From the NCBI RefSeq assembly GCF_002863585.1, contig NZ_PGUY01000029.1, positions 1 through 64,000 on the forward strand: a stretch of 64,000 nucleotides of DNA, in the 5' to 3' direction. The notes below the pieces were generated by a model. The model ran no database searches. It worked only from the letters and a program-made list of their open reading frames with translations, and was not told the DNA's origin. The position numbers and the translations under genes were made by a program. This document shows, piece after piece, positions 16,433 through 25,501 of this stretch. The DNA comes from Peribacillus deserti (lineage in GTDB: Bacteria; Bacillota; Bacilli; Bacillales; DSM-1321). Within the stretch, counting starts at the first letter, position 1. The number at the start of each line of letters is the position of its first letter.

Positions 16433-17458
16433 ATGAGCAATAAACCAATTAAAGTGAACAGGGGAGAGTACCTGGAAAGCACGCATGATGTACATATAGC
16501 TGTCGTGAATACAGAGGGAGAGCTGTTGTATTCGTACGGAGATCCAGAATTTCTCACATTTCCACGTTCTTCTATGAAACCGTTCCAGGCAGTTCCTGTC
16601 ATCGAGAGCGGTGCTGCGGAACGCTTCCATTTTGAAAAAAAGGATCTTTCGTTGATTTGTGCTTCCCATAGCGGAGAACCGATTCATCGTGAACGGGTGA
16701 TGGATATTTTAAAACGCTTGAACCTATCAGAAGAGGCCTTGCAATGTGGAACCCATATACCCCACCATATAAAAAGCTATGAGGAGTTACTTAATAATGG
16801 GGGTTCTCTAAGCCCTGTGTTTAGCAATTGTTCCGGGAAACATGCCGGCATGCTTACGGCAGTTGTTCATTTAGGCGAAAATATACATAGTTACCGGGAT
16901 GTTAATCATCCACATTAGCAGAGAATCTTAAACGTAATCGAAACAATCTGCAGTTACCCGAAAGAGAAGCTCGACATTGGTTCAGATGGCTGCGGGGTGC
17001 CTGTTCATCGCCTTCCATTAAAAAATGCAGCGCTGGGATATGCAAGGCTTGCGAATCCTGCTTCAATTGGAAACAGCCCGGAAGCTATGGCACTGGAACA
17101 AATTGCTGAAGCTATGACCGCACATCCGGAAATGATCGCCGGAGAAGAGCGGTTTGATACCGATGTAATGCGTGCCTTTGAGGGTCGTATAGTCGCAAAA
17201 GCTGGGGCAGAAGGAGTACAATGCCTTGGTGACCGTGAGTCAGGATTTGGAATAGCCATTAAAGCCGAAGATGGAAATGGCCGGGCAGTTTCTGTAGCTG
17301 CCATAAGAGTTCTGAAGCAGCTTGGAATTTGGATTGAAAAAGCAGAAGCAGACCTGCAGAAATATGAAATTGCTCCCGTTTTAAATATGCGTAAAGAAGA
17401 AATCGGCCGGATTACAGCTGATTTTACACTTGAAAGTAAACAGGCTTCATCTCTATAG
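16433..17458 (+). pseudogene. L-asparaginase II (PF06089) with an in-frame stop
   Basis: From ATG 16433 (GGGAGAG 8 bp upstream) the frame encodes an asparaginase II-like protein of the Rhizobium etli type: HDVHIAVVNTEGELLYSYGD, FPRSSMKPFQAVPVIESG, ICASHSGE, FSNCSGKHAGML. A TAG at 16916-16918 (after DVNHPH) interrupts it. The same frame resumes at once with QRILNVIETICSYPKEKLDI, SDGCGVPVHRLPL and a normal end, 342 codons in all. The family uses Ser/Lys-rich catalytic sites to hydrolyse asparagine. With a single nonsense codon and no other damage, this is a recent pseudogene, a sequencing error or a readthrough case. Confidence 0.85.
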
Positions 17459-17523
17459 TCGTACGATGTTTCTTTAATCGCTCATTGAAAGGTGGTCCTG
17501 ACAAACTTTTTGTTCTGACTATT

Positions 17524-17553
17524 TTGACAAATAGATGCTGGCAATAGCATAAT
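17524..17553 (+). promoter_or_regulatory. Sigma-A promoter of the aminotransferase gene
   Basis: -35 TTGACA (17524-17529), 18-bp spacer, -10 CATAAT (17548-17553). It leaves a leader of about 130 nt before the chosen start. Confidence 0.6.
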
Positions 17554-17689
17554 GTAGGAATACTTCATTTTAAATATTGTACTCAAGGACAATGGCTGTT
17601 TTAGGCAGCTCTTACTGAAGAACATAAGATGAGGAGTTATGAAAGAATTTTTTACATTGAAAAAAGTTTATACATTGGAGGCTGCGTAC

Positions 17690-18880
17690 ATGAAGTTTGC
17701 AAAAAGAATGGATCACTTTGGAGAGAGCATTTTCTCCAAGTTAGTGGAAATCAGGAGAACGAAAGTAGAACGTGGTGAGCCTGTCTATGATTTAAGCATA
17801 GGCACTCCCAATATTCCTCCTGCCAAACATATCACCGAGGCGTTATGTACCGCCGCAGCTGATGAAAAAAATTACATATATGCGATCAATGACCAGACAT
17901 CTTTACTAGAAGCGGTTAGGTTTTGGTATCAAAATAGATACGGAGTCGACTTAGATCCAGGTACTGAGATTTGTTCGTTATTAGGTTCGCAGGAAGGACT
18001 TGCCCATATTTCTTTATCCATTGTTGATGAAGGAGATCTGGTGCTGGTGCCTGACCCGTCTTATCCTGCTTTCCTTCATGGTCCATTACTTGCAGGAGCG
18101 GAACTTTATTATATGCCTCAGAGAAAAGAAAATGGCCATGTAATTTGTCTAGATGATATTCCAGAGGAAGTTGCAGCCAAGGCAAAACTAATGTTGGTGT
18201 CGTATCCGAATAATCCAACTGCAGCCACAGCACCGGATTCTTTTTATGAAGAACTGGTCGCATTTGCGAGAAAATATAATATTATCGTCCTTCATGATAA
18301 TGCCTATAGTGAACTGGTATATGAAGGCGAAAAGGGTAAGAGCTTCCTCTCTTTCCCTGGAGCAAAGGATGTCGGGGTGGAGTTTAATTCCTTATCAAAG
18401 ACATATGGACTAGCTGGTGCCAGAATCGGATTTTGTGTAGGAAATGCAGCGGTTGTTTCCCAGTTAAAAGCATTAAAATCCAACATGGATTACGGAATGT
18501 TTCTGCCGATTCAGCAGGCGGCCATTGCTGCGATTACAGGTGACCAACACTGTGTGGAAGATACGAGAAAGGCTTACGAAGAGCGGAGAAATATACTGTG
18601 TGAGGGATTTAATGAAATTGGCTGGACGATGGATAAGCCAAAAGCGACCATGTTCGTATGGGCCAAGATCCCGCCTCACTATGACAAGTCATTCGATTTC
18701 GCTGCCGATCTGGTTGAGAAGTCAGGCGTGTTAGTAACGCCGGGAAGTGCTTTTGGGCCGAGCGGTGAAGGGTATGTGAGAATTGCATTGGTTCAAGATA
18801 AAGAAATCCTGCAAGAAGCGATCTTGGCAGTAAACAAAAGCGGGATCCTGCTTCAAAGCCTTAGTGCCGTGAAGGTTTAA
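17690..18880 (+). CDS. Class I/II PLP aminotransferase (aspartate/LL-DAP aminotransferase-like)
   Basis: 396 aa. ATG 17690 is preferred: TTGGAGG lies 8 bp upstream and the protein then begins MKFAKRMDHFGESIF as in relatives. The in-frame ATG at 17639 is only 2 bp from its GAGGAG. Motifs are YDLSIGTPNIPP, YPNNPTAA (cofactor/substrate), LHDNAYSELVY and the PLP lysine in EFNSLSKTYGLAGARIGF. The fold-type I subgroup includes LL-diaminopimelate and aspartate/methionine aminotransferases; the exact amino acid is uncertain. It is monocistronic with its own promoter and terminator. Confidence 0.87.
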   Translation: MKFAKRMDHFGESIFSKLVEIRRTKVERGEPVYDLSIGTPNIPPAKHITEALCTAAADEKNYIYAINDQTSLLEAVRFWYQNRYGVDLDPGTEICSLLGSQEGLAHISLSIVDEGDLVLVPDPSYPAFLHGPLLAGAELYYMPQRKENGHVICLDDIPEEVAAKAKLMLVSYPNNPTAATAPDSFYEELVAFARKYNIIVLHDNAYSELVYEGEKGKSFLSFPGAKDVGVEFNSLSKTYGLAGARIGFCVGNAAVVSQLKALKSNMDYGMFLPIQQAAIAAITGDQHCVEDTRKAYEERRNILCEGFNEIGWTMDKPKATMFVWAKIPPHYDKSFDFAADLVEKSGVLVTPGSAFGPSGEGYVRIALVQDKEILQEAILAVNKSGILLQSLSAVKV

Positions 18881-18910
18881 TCATATATTGTATGATAGAT
18901 TAACTAGAGC

Positions 18911-18950
18911 AAAAAAGTACTTCCCATTTGTGCGGGAAGTACTTTTTTTG
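18911..18950 (+). terminator. Terminator after the aminotransferase
   Basis: AAAAGTACTTCCC-ATTTGTGC-GGGAAGTACTTTTTTT: a 13-bp stem and a T tract. Confidence 0.92.
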
Positions 18951-19043
18951 TTCATCCGTTTAGTCAAGGAATACACTACATTATGAATGAATATGTAAAT
19001 AAACAAATGAATTCATTTCTTGTGTAGAAAGGAGAGGCATCTA

Positions 19044-19226
19044 TTGCAATTACTAATGTCGTTATTGATTGTTCCACTATTGGGCGCTATTACTTTTCAA
19101 ATTTTCACTACATTTTTTAGGAATTTGAAACGCGGAGAAAGTACCCATAATCAAGTTGTATTAGGTCCGGTAGTTACTTTTATTTTTCTCTTTGCGTTTA
19201 TGTATTCGTTATTATTTCTCCATTAA
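19044..19226 (+). CDS. Small two-TM membrane protein, 60 aa
   Basis: TTG 19044 lies 7 bp after AAGGAGAGG; an ATG at 19056 is the alternative. Residues 3-27 and 40-59 are hydrophobic, linked by a polar loop (RNLKRGESTHNQ). No family is recognised. The good ribosome site and membrane topology argue that it is real. The next element downstream is a TPP riboswitch, so it is unlikely to be part of the thiamine unit. Confidence 0.6.
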   Translation: MQLLMSLLIVPLLGAITFQIFTTFFRNLKRGESTHNQVVLGPVVTFIFLFAFMYSLLFLH

Positions 19227-19357
19227 ATAATGATCTTAATGAATAAAACCAATGGGAATTTGGGCGTGCCTGATCTATCAAACTGAATGCAGACTGCGTT
19301 TTTGCTTTACAAATGACCTTATAGAAGCTACTATTAAATCAATTGTTCATATGAATC

Positions 19358-19455
19358 TACTAGGGGTGCCCTGATACCGGGCTGAGAGAGAAACGAGCAA
19401 GTTTCTTAACCCTTCGGACCTGATCTGGTTTGTACCAGCGTAGGAAAGTAGCGGA
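19358..19455 (+). ncRNA. TPP riboswitch (THI box), first copy
   Basis: All conserved blocks are present in order: GGGGTGCC (19363-19370), GGCTGAGA, TTAACCCTT, GGACCTGATCTGG and TACCAGCGTAGGAAAGT. The sensor binds thiamine pyrophosphate. It is followed by its own terminator at 19492-19523, but no gene lies before the second riboswitch. Confidence 0.93.
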
Positions 19456-19491
19456 GACCAAGAAATATTCTTTTTATTTCTAGTTAGCTAT

Positions 19492-19523
19492 GCCAGGTCC
19501 TTGCAGATGGATCTGGCTTTTTT
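19492..19523 (+). terminator. Expression-platform terminator of TPP riboswitch 1
   Basis: GCCAGGTCC-TTGCAGAT-GGATCTGGC followed by TTTTTT. It forms a strong stem 37 nt after the aptamer, consistent with TPP-dependent attenuation. Confidence 0.88.
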
Positions 19524-19576
19524 GCGTGGAAAAAATGCGGGGGTGGTTGTTTTAGTTGAAGTAATGCCAAGGGTAT

Positions 19577-19696
19577 GAATAATTGCAGCGGATAGCAGAA
19601 TAATTGCCGCGGATAAAAAATTTATTGCAGCGGATAACAAAATTTTTGCTGCGTAGAACGAAAATAATTGCTGCGGATAAGAAAATAATTGCTCGA
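19577..19696 (+). repeat. 21-bp-period array, word AATAATTGCNGCGGATAA
   Basis: The TTGC core starts at 19583, 19604, 19625, 19646, 19668 and 19689: spacings of 21, 21, 21, 22 and 21. It occupies the space between the two TPP riboswitches. It has no coding features. Confidence 0.85.
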
Positions 19697-19744
19697 AGCT
19701 CAATGTTTTGCCCTGCACATAACAAGGAAATACATATTTTACAC

Positions 19745-19832
19745 TGGGGGAGCCGATCACCGGCTGAGATTAGACTGCTAGAGTCTTAACCCTTACTACC
19801 TGATCTGGCTAGCACCAGCGTAGGGAAGTGTT
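19745..19832 (+). ncRNA. TPP riboswitch (THI box), second copy
   Basis: GGGGGAGCC, CGGCTGAGA, TTAACCCTT, ACCTGATCTGG and CACCAGCGTAGGGAAGTG match the conserved THI-box blocks. It lies about 115 bp before the NCS2 permease start, with a terminator between, so the permease is very likely thiamine-regulated. Confidence 0.95.
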
Positions 19833-19875
19833 CACATACATGGGAAGGCTTTATGGCCCATCCTGTTTGTATTTG

Positions 19876-19912
19876 AATCCCTCAGTGTCTATAGGCTGGG
19901 GGATTTTTTATT
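19876..19912 (+). terminator. Expression-platform terminator of TPP riboswitch 2
   Basis: AATCCCTCAG ... CTGGGGGATT followed by TTTTATT, directly upstream of the permease ribosome site. TPP binding would favour termination. Confidence 0.85.
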
Positions 19913-19946
19913 CCCCCTGAGAATACTTGTCGAGGAGATTATGAAG

Positions 19947-21293
19947 ATGGAAGAAAAAGAGATGTATGAAAGCCAGCAGGAGATTGCTGTTGGGATAGAT
20001 GAAAAGCTGCCGCCGGTTAAAGCCTTTTTATATGGGCTGCAGCATGTGTTTGTATCTAACGTATGGCTCGATCCGATTTTTGTGGCGGCCATGATTGGGC
20101 TGCCTTTATCGCAGTCTGCCAATATCGTAAATGCGATTTTTATTACAGCGGGGATTGTGACTCTGATCCAGGCCGGTAAGCTGGTGAAGCTGCCAATCAT
20201 CCAGGGTCCTTCGGCTGCTTTTGATGCCATTATGATTTCTGCTGGTAAAGCCAATGGTTTGGCGGCCGCCAGCGGCGGAATTTTGTTAAGTGCGGCAATT
20301 GTGTTTCTACTGTCAATTACCGGAGTAATCGGCCGGTTAAAGGCTTTGTTTACGCCTGCTATATCAGGCACCGTGATCTTTCTGGTTGGGATTTCCCTAT
20401 CCGGGTTCACGCTGCATGAATTTTTAGGAGGATCTCCAGGCGACAAAACGTTTGCGGCCCCGTCAACCTTAGTATTATCAGTCACGACTTCAGCCATCGT
20501 ATTGATTTTATCGCTCTTTGGAAAAGGAATCTGGAAGTCTTTTTCTTTCCTGATTGCCTTAATTATAGGAGACATTATAGCTTTCGCGATTGGAAGAACC
20601 AATTTTTCGGCTATTGGAGACAAAGCATGGTTCGGATTGCCGGATTTTCTGCCATACGGCGGATTAACCTTTGAATGGAGTACGTTCCTGACGTTTTTCA
20701 CAGCTTATATTGTGGCGGTCATTGAAGCGATGGGAGTATACCAGGCGTCATCAGCCATGTTGAAAACTCCATTAGATTCCAAAAGAATCCGCAACGGTTT
20801 TGCCGGTGAATCTGCAGGATCATTCGTATCTTCACTCATTGGCGGTTTTCCTACGACTGCCTATGCACAGAACGTGGGGCTGCTGCGGTTGACTGGCGTT
20901 GGTTCCAGATTTCCAGTCATGGCGGCAGGGGTCATTTTCTTGGTCCTTGGATTTGTGCCAAAGGCGGGCGCCTTGCTTGCTTTAACACCTGATCCTGTTG
21001 TGGGCGGCATCTTCCTGCCGGCAGCGGCAACGCTAATCTACACAGGAATATCCATTCTTGCAAAAGTAGAACATTCTGAGCGTAATTATATGATCATCGG
21101 GCTTTCAATCCTGCTTGCCGTTTCACTGCCGAGTTATGCTGTCAATGTAAAAGGTACGTTGGGCACCTTCCTGACAAATAGTATTTTAATAGGTGCGTTT
21201 ATGTCTGTTTTCTTGCAGCTGCTCTTAGTAAACCTACCAAACTGGTTAAAAAAGGGGAAAGATCATGAGACAGGATTCGATATCCATAACTAA
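19947..21293 (+). CDS. NCS2-family nucleobase permease under TPP riboswitch control
   Basis: 448 aa from ATG 19947 (AGGAG 9 bp upstream; ATG 19941 is too close). It belongs to the uracil/xanthine permease family (PF00860), with about 12-14 helices, the early GLQHVFVSNVWLDPIFVAAM segment and a QNVGLLRLTGVGSR motif; the family's QNxGxxxxT signature is clear. The usual substrates are uracil, xanthine or urate. Control by TPP riboswitches and the adjacent ThiF remnant suggest import of a thiamine pyrimidine precursor such as HMP. That substrate is inference; the family and riboswitch are seen directly. Confidence 0.9.
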   Translation: MEEKEMYESQQEIAVGIDEKLPPVKAFLYGLQHVFVSNVWLDPIFVAAMIGLPLSQSANIVNAIFITAGIVTLIQAGKLVKLPIIQGPSAAFDAIMISAGKANGLAAASGGILLSAAIVFLLSITGVIGRLKALFTPAISGTVIFLVGISLSGFTLHEFLGGSPGDKTFAAPSTLVLSVTTSAIVLILSLFGKGIWKSFSFLIALIIGDIIAFAIGRTNFSAIGDKAWFGLPDFLPYGGLTFEWSTFLTFFTAYIVAVIEAMGVYQASSAMLKTPLDSKRIRNGFAGESAGSFVSSLIGGFPTTAYAQNVGLLRLTGVGSRFPVMAAGVIFLVLGFVPKAGALLALTPDPVVGGIFLPAAATLIYTGISILAKVEHSERNYMIIGLSILLAVSLPSYAVNVKGTLGTFLTNSILIGAFMSVFLQLLLVNLPNWLKKGKDHETGFDIHN

Positions 21294-21319
21294 CCATATT
21301 CTTGATTTTATAAAAACAT

Positions 21320-21538
21320 ATAATGAGTATTCGGCCGGGCAGTGAGCGCCTGTTCTCACTTATAGACATCTCGCTCCGTTTACAGGGAGCAGCCGAACAT
21401 CTCCAGGTCAATCCTTACCTGGTGTCGTGTACATACGAAAATTACAGAATCGTTTTATTCAAGGATGGTCGTGCCCTGATTCACGGGACGAATCAGGCTG
21501 CGGTAGCAAGAGCGGTTTATGATAGATTACTGGGCTGA
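21320..21538 (+). pseudogene. C-terminal remnant of a ThiF/MoeB-type adenylyltransferase
   Basis: The frame reads IRPGSERLFSLIDISLRLQG, VNPYLVSCTYENYRIVLFKD and GRALIHGTNQAAVARAVYDR, matching the last 70 or so residues of Bacillus ThiF (rhodanese-less adenylyltransferase C-terminus). The catalytic and zinc domains are absent. It follows the NCS2 stop by 27 bp. Its position shows that a thi operon once continued here and lost its middle by deletion. Confidence 0.7.
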
Positions 21539-21574
21539 GCTACATATAAAATCGGAGCGGCGAACAGGTCTTTG

Positions 21575-21608
21575 GGCTGTCGAGAAATTCTCGGCGGCCT
21601 TATATCCT
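21575..21608 (+). terminator. Hairpin after the thiF remnant
   Basis: GGCTGTCGAGA-AAT-TCTCGGCGGCC followed by TTATAT. The stem is close in sequence to the terminator after mtlD at 32268, suggesting a common origin. Confidence 0.65.
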
Positions 21609-21664
21609 TAGGCACCACTAAGGGAAGCTTGGCTAATTAGAATTTCGGGCTGCGATCAGCATAT

Positions 21665-21836
21665 TCGGCCTGAGATAAGCATAAACGTTTTAGGATAAGC
21701 ATAACGCATCCGACATAAGCATTGGATGGTGGCAGATCAGCATAAACATTGTAAACCCAAGCATAAAACCTAAAAACTTAAGCGTAAACGCAATAAACTT
21801 AAGCATATTGCCTAAAAAGATAAGCATAAACCATTT
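21665..21836 (+). repeat. AAGCATAAA dispersed element, copy 1
   Basis: AAGC(A/G)TA words start at 21677, 21697 and 21717 (20-bp steps), then 21738, 21759, 21780, 21801 and 21822 (21-bp steps). The unit carrying ATTGGAT marks the switch from 20 to 21 bp. The order of units, including AAGCATAAAACC, AAGCGTAAAC and AAGCATATT, is shared with the copies at about 32450-32710 and 60262-60458. Confidence 0.88.
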
Positions 21837-21839
21837 CGC

Positions 21840-22260
21840 ATCCTTTAGATAAAGTTGAATCTCTTCAAAAATAGATGTTTTAAAGGATATGGGAGCTCCC
21901 ATTTATTAAAATAAAATACCAAAATGGCTGCATCAGCATCAAAAATAGCGGTTTTTCTATCAAAAAGTACCAAAGTGCTAACCGATCTACGAAATTTCGT
22001 ATTAAAGCAGGCTGGTTTTCTTTCCGACTTTAATATTAAAAAGGATTTGGATGAAGGCAAATGTAAAGCTTCCTAGGGGACAGCGTGGTTTGCCTGTGGT
22101 GGCAATGGGTCTTTTTTATTGGGATTTCATTATTCACTGGGAATTGGCGGTAAGTCATGTGGATTTTACGGTTAGTTGGCCTATAGGACTCCCGAGTATG
22201 ATAACCGTCAAAATAAACAGATCTCAGAATTGAGAAATGTCAAATGGCTGAAATCTGGAA
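21840..22260. other. No supported gene
   Basis: AT-rich intergenic sequence. Short frames on both strands lack ribosome sites and family resemblance. I see no clear promoter. Confidence 0.5.
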
Positions 22261-22261
22261 A

Positions 22262-22303
22262 ACGAAGCAGAGCAATTCAGTAAGAATCGCTCTGCTCTGT
22301 GAA
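22262..22303 (-). terminator. Terminator of the YesK-like gene
   Basis: On the minus strand AGCAGAGCGATTC-TTACT-GAATTGCTCTGCT followed by TCGTTTT, 10 bp after the stop codon. Confidence 0.85.
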
Positions 22304-22311
22304 GTGAATTT

Positions 22312-22962
22312 TTATTTCACTTGTTGATATGTGGTTCCGTTTGTATCCATAATCACGATTTCTGGCTGCAATCGGTTCAGTCCTATTGCGATGACTGGAT
22401 TCTTTTCTGGGGAGCTATTATAGAAGGTTCTTATTTTTATTAAAGTTGTATCACCTTGCTCCTCTACATCAAGAACCTCAATATTGCTGCCTGCCATCTT
22501 ACTGCCAAGAGATAATACAACACCTTTGTTTCCTTCTAAGATAGTAAACGTTTTATAGCCCTGGATTTCCGCGTTATTCTGCAGCTGCTGGAAATAGGAA
22601 TCTAGATGGTCTCCAGTAATAGGTTGTGCTTTTTTAATAATCCAGTAATCTACTTGATTGAAATAGGAAAAAGCTCCATATAAAGCAACAAATAAAATAA
22701 GGAAGGTATATACGATTTTTTTCCATAATAAGCTTTTGCCAAAAAAAGAAAACAAAATGGAAATAGTTATAATACCCAAACCTAATACTCCGAAGGGCAT
22801 CCCCTCAAAGCCGCCGATTACAAATATACTTCCAAGTATCGTTAATACTCCAATAATAAGGACTATTACTACTTTCTTAACGTTTTCTTTTACAAATAGA
22901 TAAGTAAGAGCATAAAATCCCAAACCTATTATTAATCCAATAAGAAACATCCATTCAAACAA
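22312..22962 (-). CDS. YesK-like membrane protein with extracytoplasmic C-terminal domain
   Basis: 216 aa, TTG start about 8 bp after AGGGGGCGG. Four hydrophobic helices occupy about residues 4-21, 29-50, 58-74 and 82-100. The FVIGGFEGMPFGVLGLG stretch resembles Bacillus YesK-like proteins. The remaining 115 residues form a soluble domain (VDYWIIKKAQPITGDHLDSY through KIRTFYNSSPEKNP) probably exposed outside. The function is unknown. The upstream region shared with the broken MFS gene carries a strong palindrome. Confidence 0.65.
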   Translation of the reverse strand: MFEWMFLIGLIIGLGFYALTYLFVKENVKKVVIVLIIGVLTILGSIFVIGGFEGMPFGVLGLGIITISILFSFFGKSLLWKKIVYTFLILFVALYGAFSYFNQVDYWIIKKAQPITGDHLDSYFQQLQNNAEIQGYKTFTILEGNKGVVLSLGSKMAGSNIEVLDVEEQGDTTLIKIRTFYNSSPEKNPVIAIGLNRLQPEIVIMDTNGTTYQQVK

Positions 22963-23036
22963 GATATCGCCGCCCCCTTGATATAAAAATACTCTCTAGG
23001 AATCTTATTCAGATTCCATATAAGAACATTCTTCAC

Positions 23037-23053
23037 ATTCCCTTATAGGGAAT
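23037..23053. promoter_or_regulatory. Candidate operator ATTCCCT-TAT-AGGGAAT
   Basis: A perfect 7-bp inverted repeat with 3-bp centre lies in the divergent region between the YesK-like gene and the broken MFS gene. The size fits a dimeric winged-helix or TetR-like repressor. No regulator gene is adjacent. Confidence 0.45.
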
Positions 23054-23261
23054 TTCGTTTACATTTTAACATATTTTTCCTAATATTATAGATAGAGAAT
23101 TAAGGATTAACAATGAAAATTCCCAATCAGATAACCGAATGGCTCACTTAAAGGACGTTTTTTTATAACGAATATCCAATATTCACCTATACATTCATAT
23201 TTTGTTCTATAATAGATATATTCATATAGTCGGAGAAGAAAAAATTAGGGGTGGTCAAGAT

Positions 23262-24501
23262 TTGATCTTTATTAAGAAATCCTTCTTACAATTGGCTGTG
23301 GCTGTCACAAGTTATTTCAGAGTTAGCTGACGGTCTTCAGTATCTGCTCATTTTATTTCTCATCTCAAAACTGACCGACAATCCTTTGGTTATTAGTTTT
23401 GTACTGCTTGCCAGGGTTTTGCCCGGTACACTTCTATCTGCATTTATTGGTCCGTTCATAGATAAGTATTCAAAGAAGCGTATTATGGTGATTTCTGATT
23501 TATATCGTGCCGGAATCATTCTGATAGTGATTTTATTTTCTCAGTCTATTGCAGGGTTGCTTATCTTAGTTTTTCTTGGGGGGCGTTGGATCTTCTTTGA
23601 GCCAGCGAGAACATCATCACTGCCTAAAATCTTGGATAAAAAACGAATGCCTGAAGCAATTGGACTTTCTCAAAGTACGATGCAGGCAATGATGTTAGTC
23701 GGGCCAGCTATATGCGGTATTCTATTATCAGTACTACATTATCATGTTATTTTTCTGATCACTGCCGGCTGCTATGTTTTATCTGCTTGTTTTATCACTC
23801 AACTAAAACTCATTGGAAATTCTCCAAGGGAAAATGATGTGGAAAATCGGTTTTCATTAAATTAGGAATCTCTAAAAGAGGGGATACGTACCGTTCAAGC
23901 TTCTAATGTGCTTATGGCTTTAATTTTCTTATTAGTGTTTACACTTATTGGCGTAAGTATCATGAATGCAAATATTCAGTCTGTCTTATTGCATACTTTT
24001 AAAGTTCCGGTTGAGCATTTTGGTTTTGTTCAAACTGTTGTTGGGATTGGAGGCATTATAGGGGTAAGTGCTGCTCCATTTATTATTAGAAAATTTAATA
24101 CCAGCAATGTACTATTATCTTCGTTATTTGTATTAGGCTCATTATGTATTCTGATATTCCCGCTAAATACACTTTACAGGATGTATGATATCGTTCCGAT
24201 CTATGTATGGTGCATGTTCTTAGGCATCACGACAAACTTGCTTAATGTACCATTAAATAGTTTGTTTATCCAAACTGTTCCTGAAGAGGTTATTGGAAGG
24301 GGTGCTTCCATTATTGGAGCCATACAAAGTATTTCACAAGTGTTCGGATTATTACTTGGAGGATGGATTGCTGCTTTGTTTGGTGTTACGCATACCATTG
24401 CTTTAGCCGGAGGTTTTATTATATTAGTCTGTCTCTGTTATCCTTTTACTCATTATTATAAAGTTCTTTATAAGACGACCATCATTTCAAGGAAACTATG
24501 A
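23262..24501 (+). pseudogene. MFS transporter of the DHA3 (macrolide-efflux-like) type, disrupted
   Basis: A TTG start at 23262 encodes MIFIKKSFLQL. The frame must then shift near 23290 to continue as WLWLSQVISELADGLQYLLI, and runs through GPFIDKYSKKRIMVISD (motif A). A TAG at 23863-23865 interrupts the central loop (NRFSLN-stop-ESLKEGIRTVQ), after which the same frame continues to the natural end with six more helices (GGIIGVSAAPFIIRKF, PEEVIGRGASIIGAIQSISQVFG). One frameshift and one nonsense codon leave it non-functional unless sequence errors are involved. Confidence 0.8.
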
Positions 24502-24650
24502 CATATAGTTAACCATCAGTTTTTGTTCGATGAAGCAACCAAGGATTTAATTTAATGTTCCAAAGAAGTGTTTTTAATTGGTAAAAATGCGTTTTAAACT
24601 AATAGTTTCTTGCAGCAATGAAAACTAAACTATTTTTAAGAGGTATACAT

Positions 24651-25208
24651 TTGAAAGATTTTACGATTTGTTCTGAAACAGAAAGGTTAATGATAAGACC
24701 CTTGCAAAGGGATGACTATAGAAATTGGCTTCATGAATTTGAAAGCAGGCGCCCATCCCAGCACAGGCACGATAAAGGCAGGATGGATATGACGGAATGT
24801 ACAGAAGAATGGTTCGCTGATTTGGTTGAAAAACATCAGGATTTAGCATTGAATGATCAAGCACACATTTTTGGTGTTTTTAGAAAAGAAGACAACAGGC
24901 ACCTGGGAATGATCGATTTTTCTACATTGTTTAGAGATCATTTTCAATGGGGAAGAATAGGTTACACTATACATAATCAATACTGGAAGAATGGATACGG
25001 AAAAGAGGCCGTCAAAGAAGCATTGCAAATCGCTTTTAATGACTTGAATTTCCACCGCATTGAAGCACATATAAACCTTGATAATACCCCCTCAATCAGC
25101 TTAGCTGAAAGTGTCGGAATGGAGTTTGAATGTGTAAGGAAAGGTTTTATCTATGAATTTGATAAATGGACAGACCATGTAGTTTATGTTAAAAACTCGG
25201 AATCATGA
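24651..25208 (+). CDS. GNAT N-acetyltransferase (RimJ/RimL-like)
   Basis: 185 aa, TTG start with AAGAGGT about 6 bp upstream; in-frame ATG 24618 has no ribosome site. The Acetyltransf_3 layout is clear: SETERLMIRPLQRDDYRNW at the N-terminus, GMIDFSTLF, the acetyl-CoA loop GYTIHNQYWKNGYGKEAVKE (about residues 105-125) and the NTPSISLAESVGMEFEC segment. Such enzymes acetylate ribosomal-protein N-termini, antibiotics or small amines; the substrate is unknown. It is followed by a terminator. Confidence 0.87.
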   Translation: MKDFTICSETERLMIRPLQRDDYRNWLHEFESRRPSQHRHDKGRMDMTECTEEWFADLVEKHQDLALNDQAHIFGVFRKEDNRHLGMIDFSTLFRDHFQWGRIGYTIHNQYWKNGYGKEAVKEALQIAFNDLNFHRIEAHINLDNTPSISLAESVGMEFECVRKGFIYEFDKWTDHVVYVKNSES

Positions 25209-25234
25209 TTATATCTAGATGGCATTAATTGAGC

Positions 25235-25268
25235 AAGGGAACCTAAATAATAGGGTTCCCTTGTTTTA
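25235..25268 (+). terminator. Terminator after the GNAT gene
   Basis: AAGGGAACC-TAAATAATA-GGGTTCCCTT followed by GTTTTATTTT. Confidence 0.88.
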
Positions 25269-25501
25269 TTTTGATTGAAAAAAATGCACTGGAATGATTG
25301 TTTCAATAGGAATTCTAGAGCTGGGAAATGGATAAGCGACAGGTTTATCCTTAACCCAATTGCGTGATGAAAGGATTCGCTACAGTACCTTATTTACGCC
25401 ATTGATTTGGAGCCCGAGCTCTTTAACGAATGATTTATGGATTGTAGTTAACTATATAAATGAGGATCTGACTACCCTATACAAGTAATGGAGGGAAAAC
25501 T

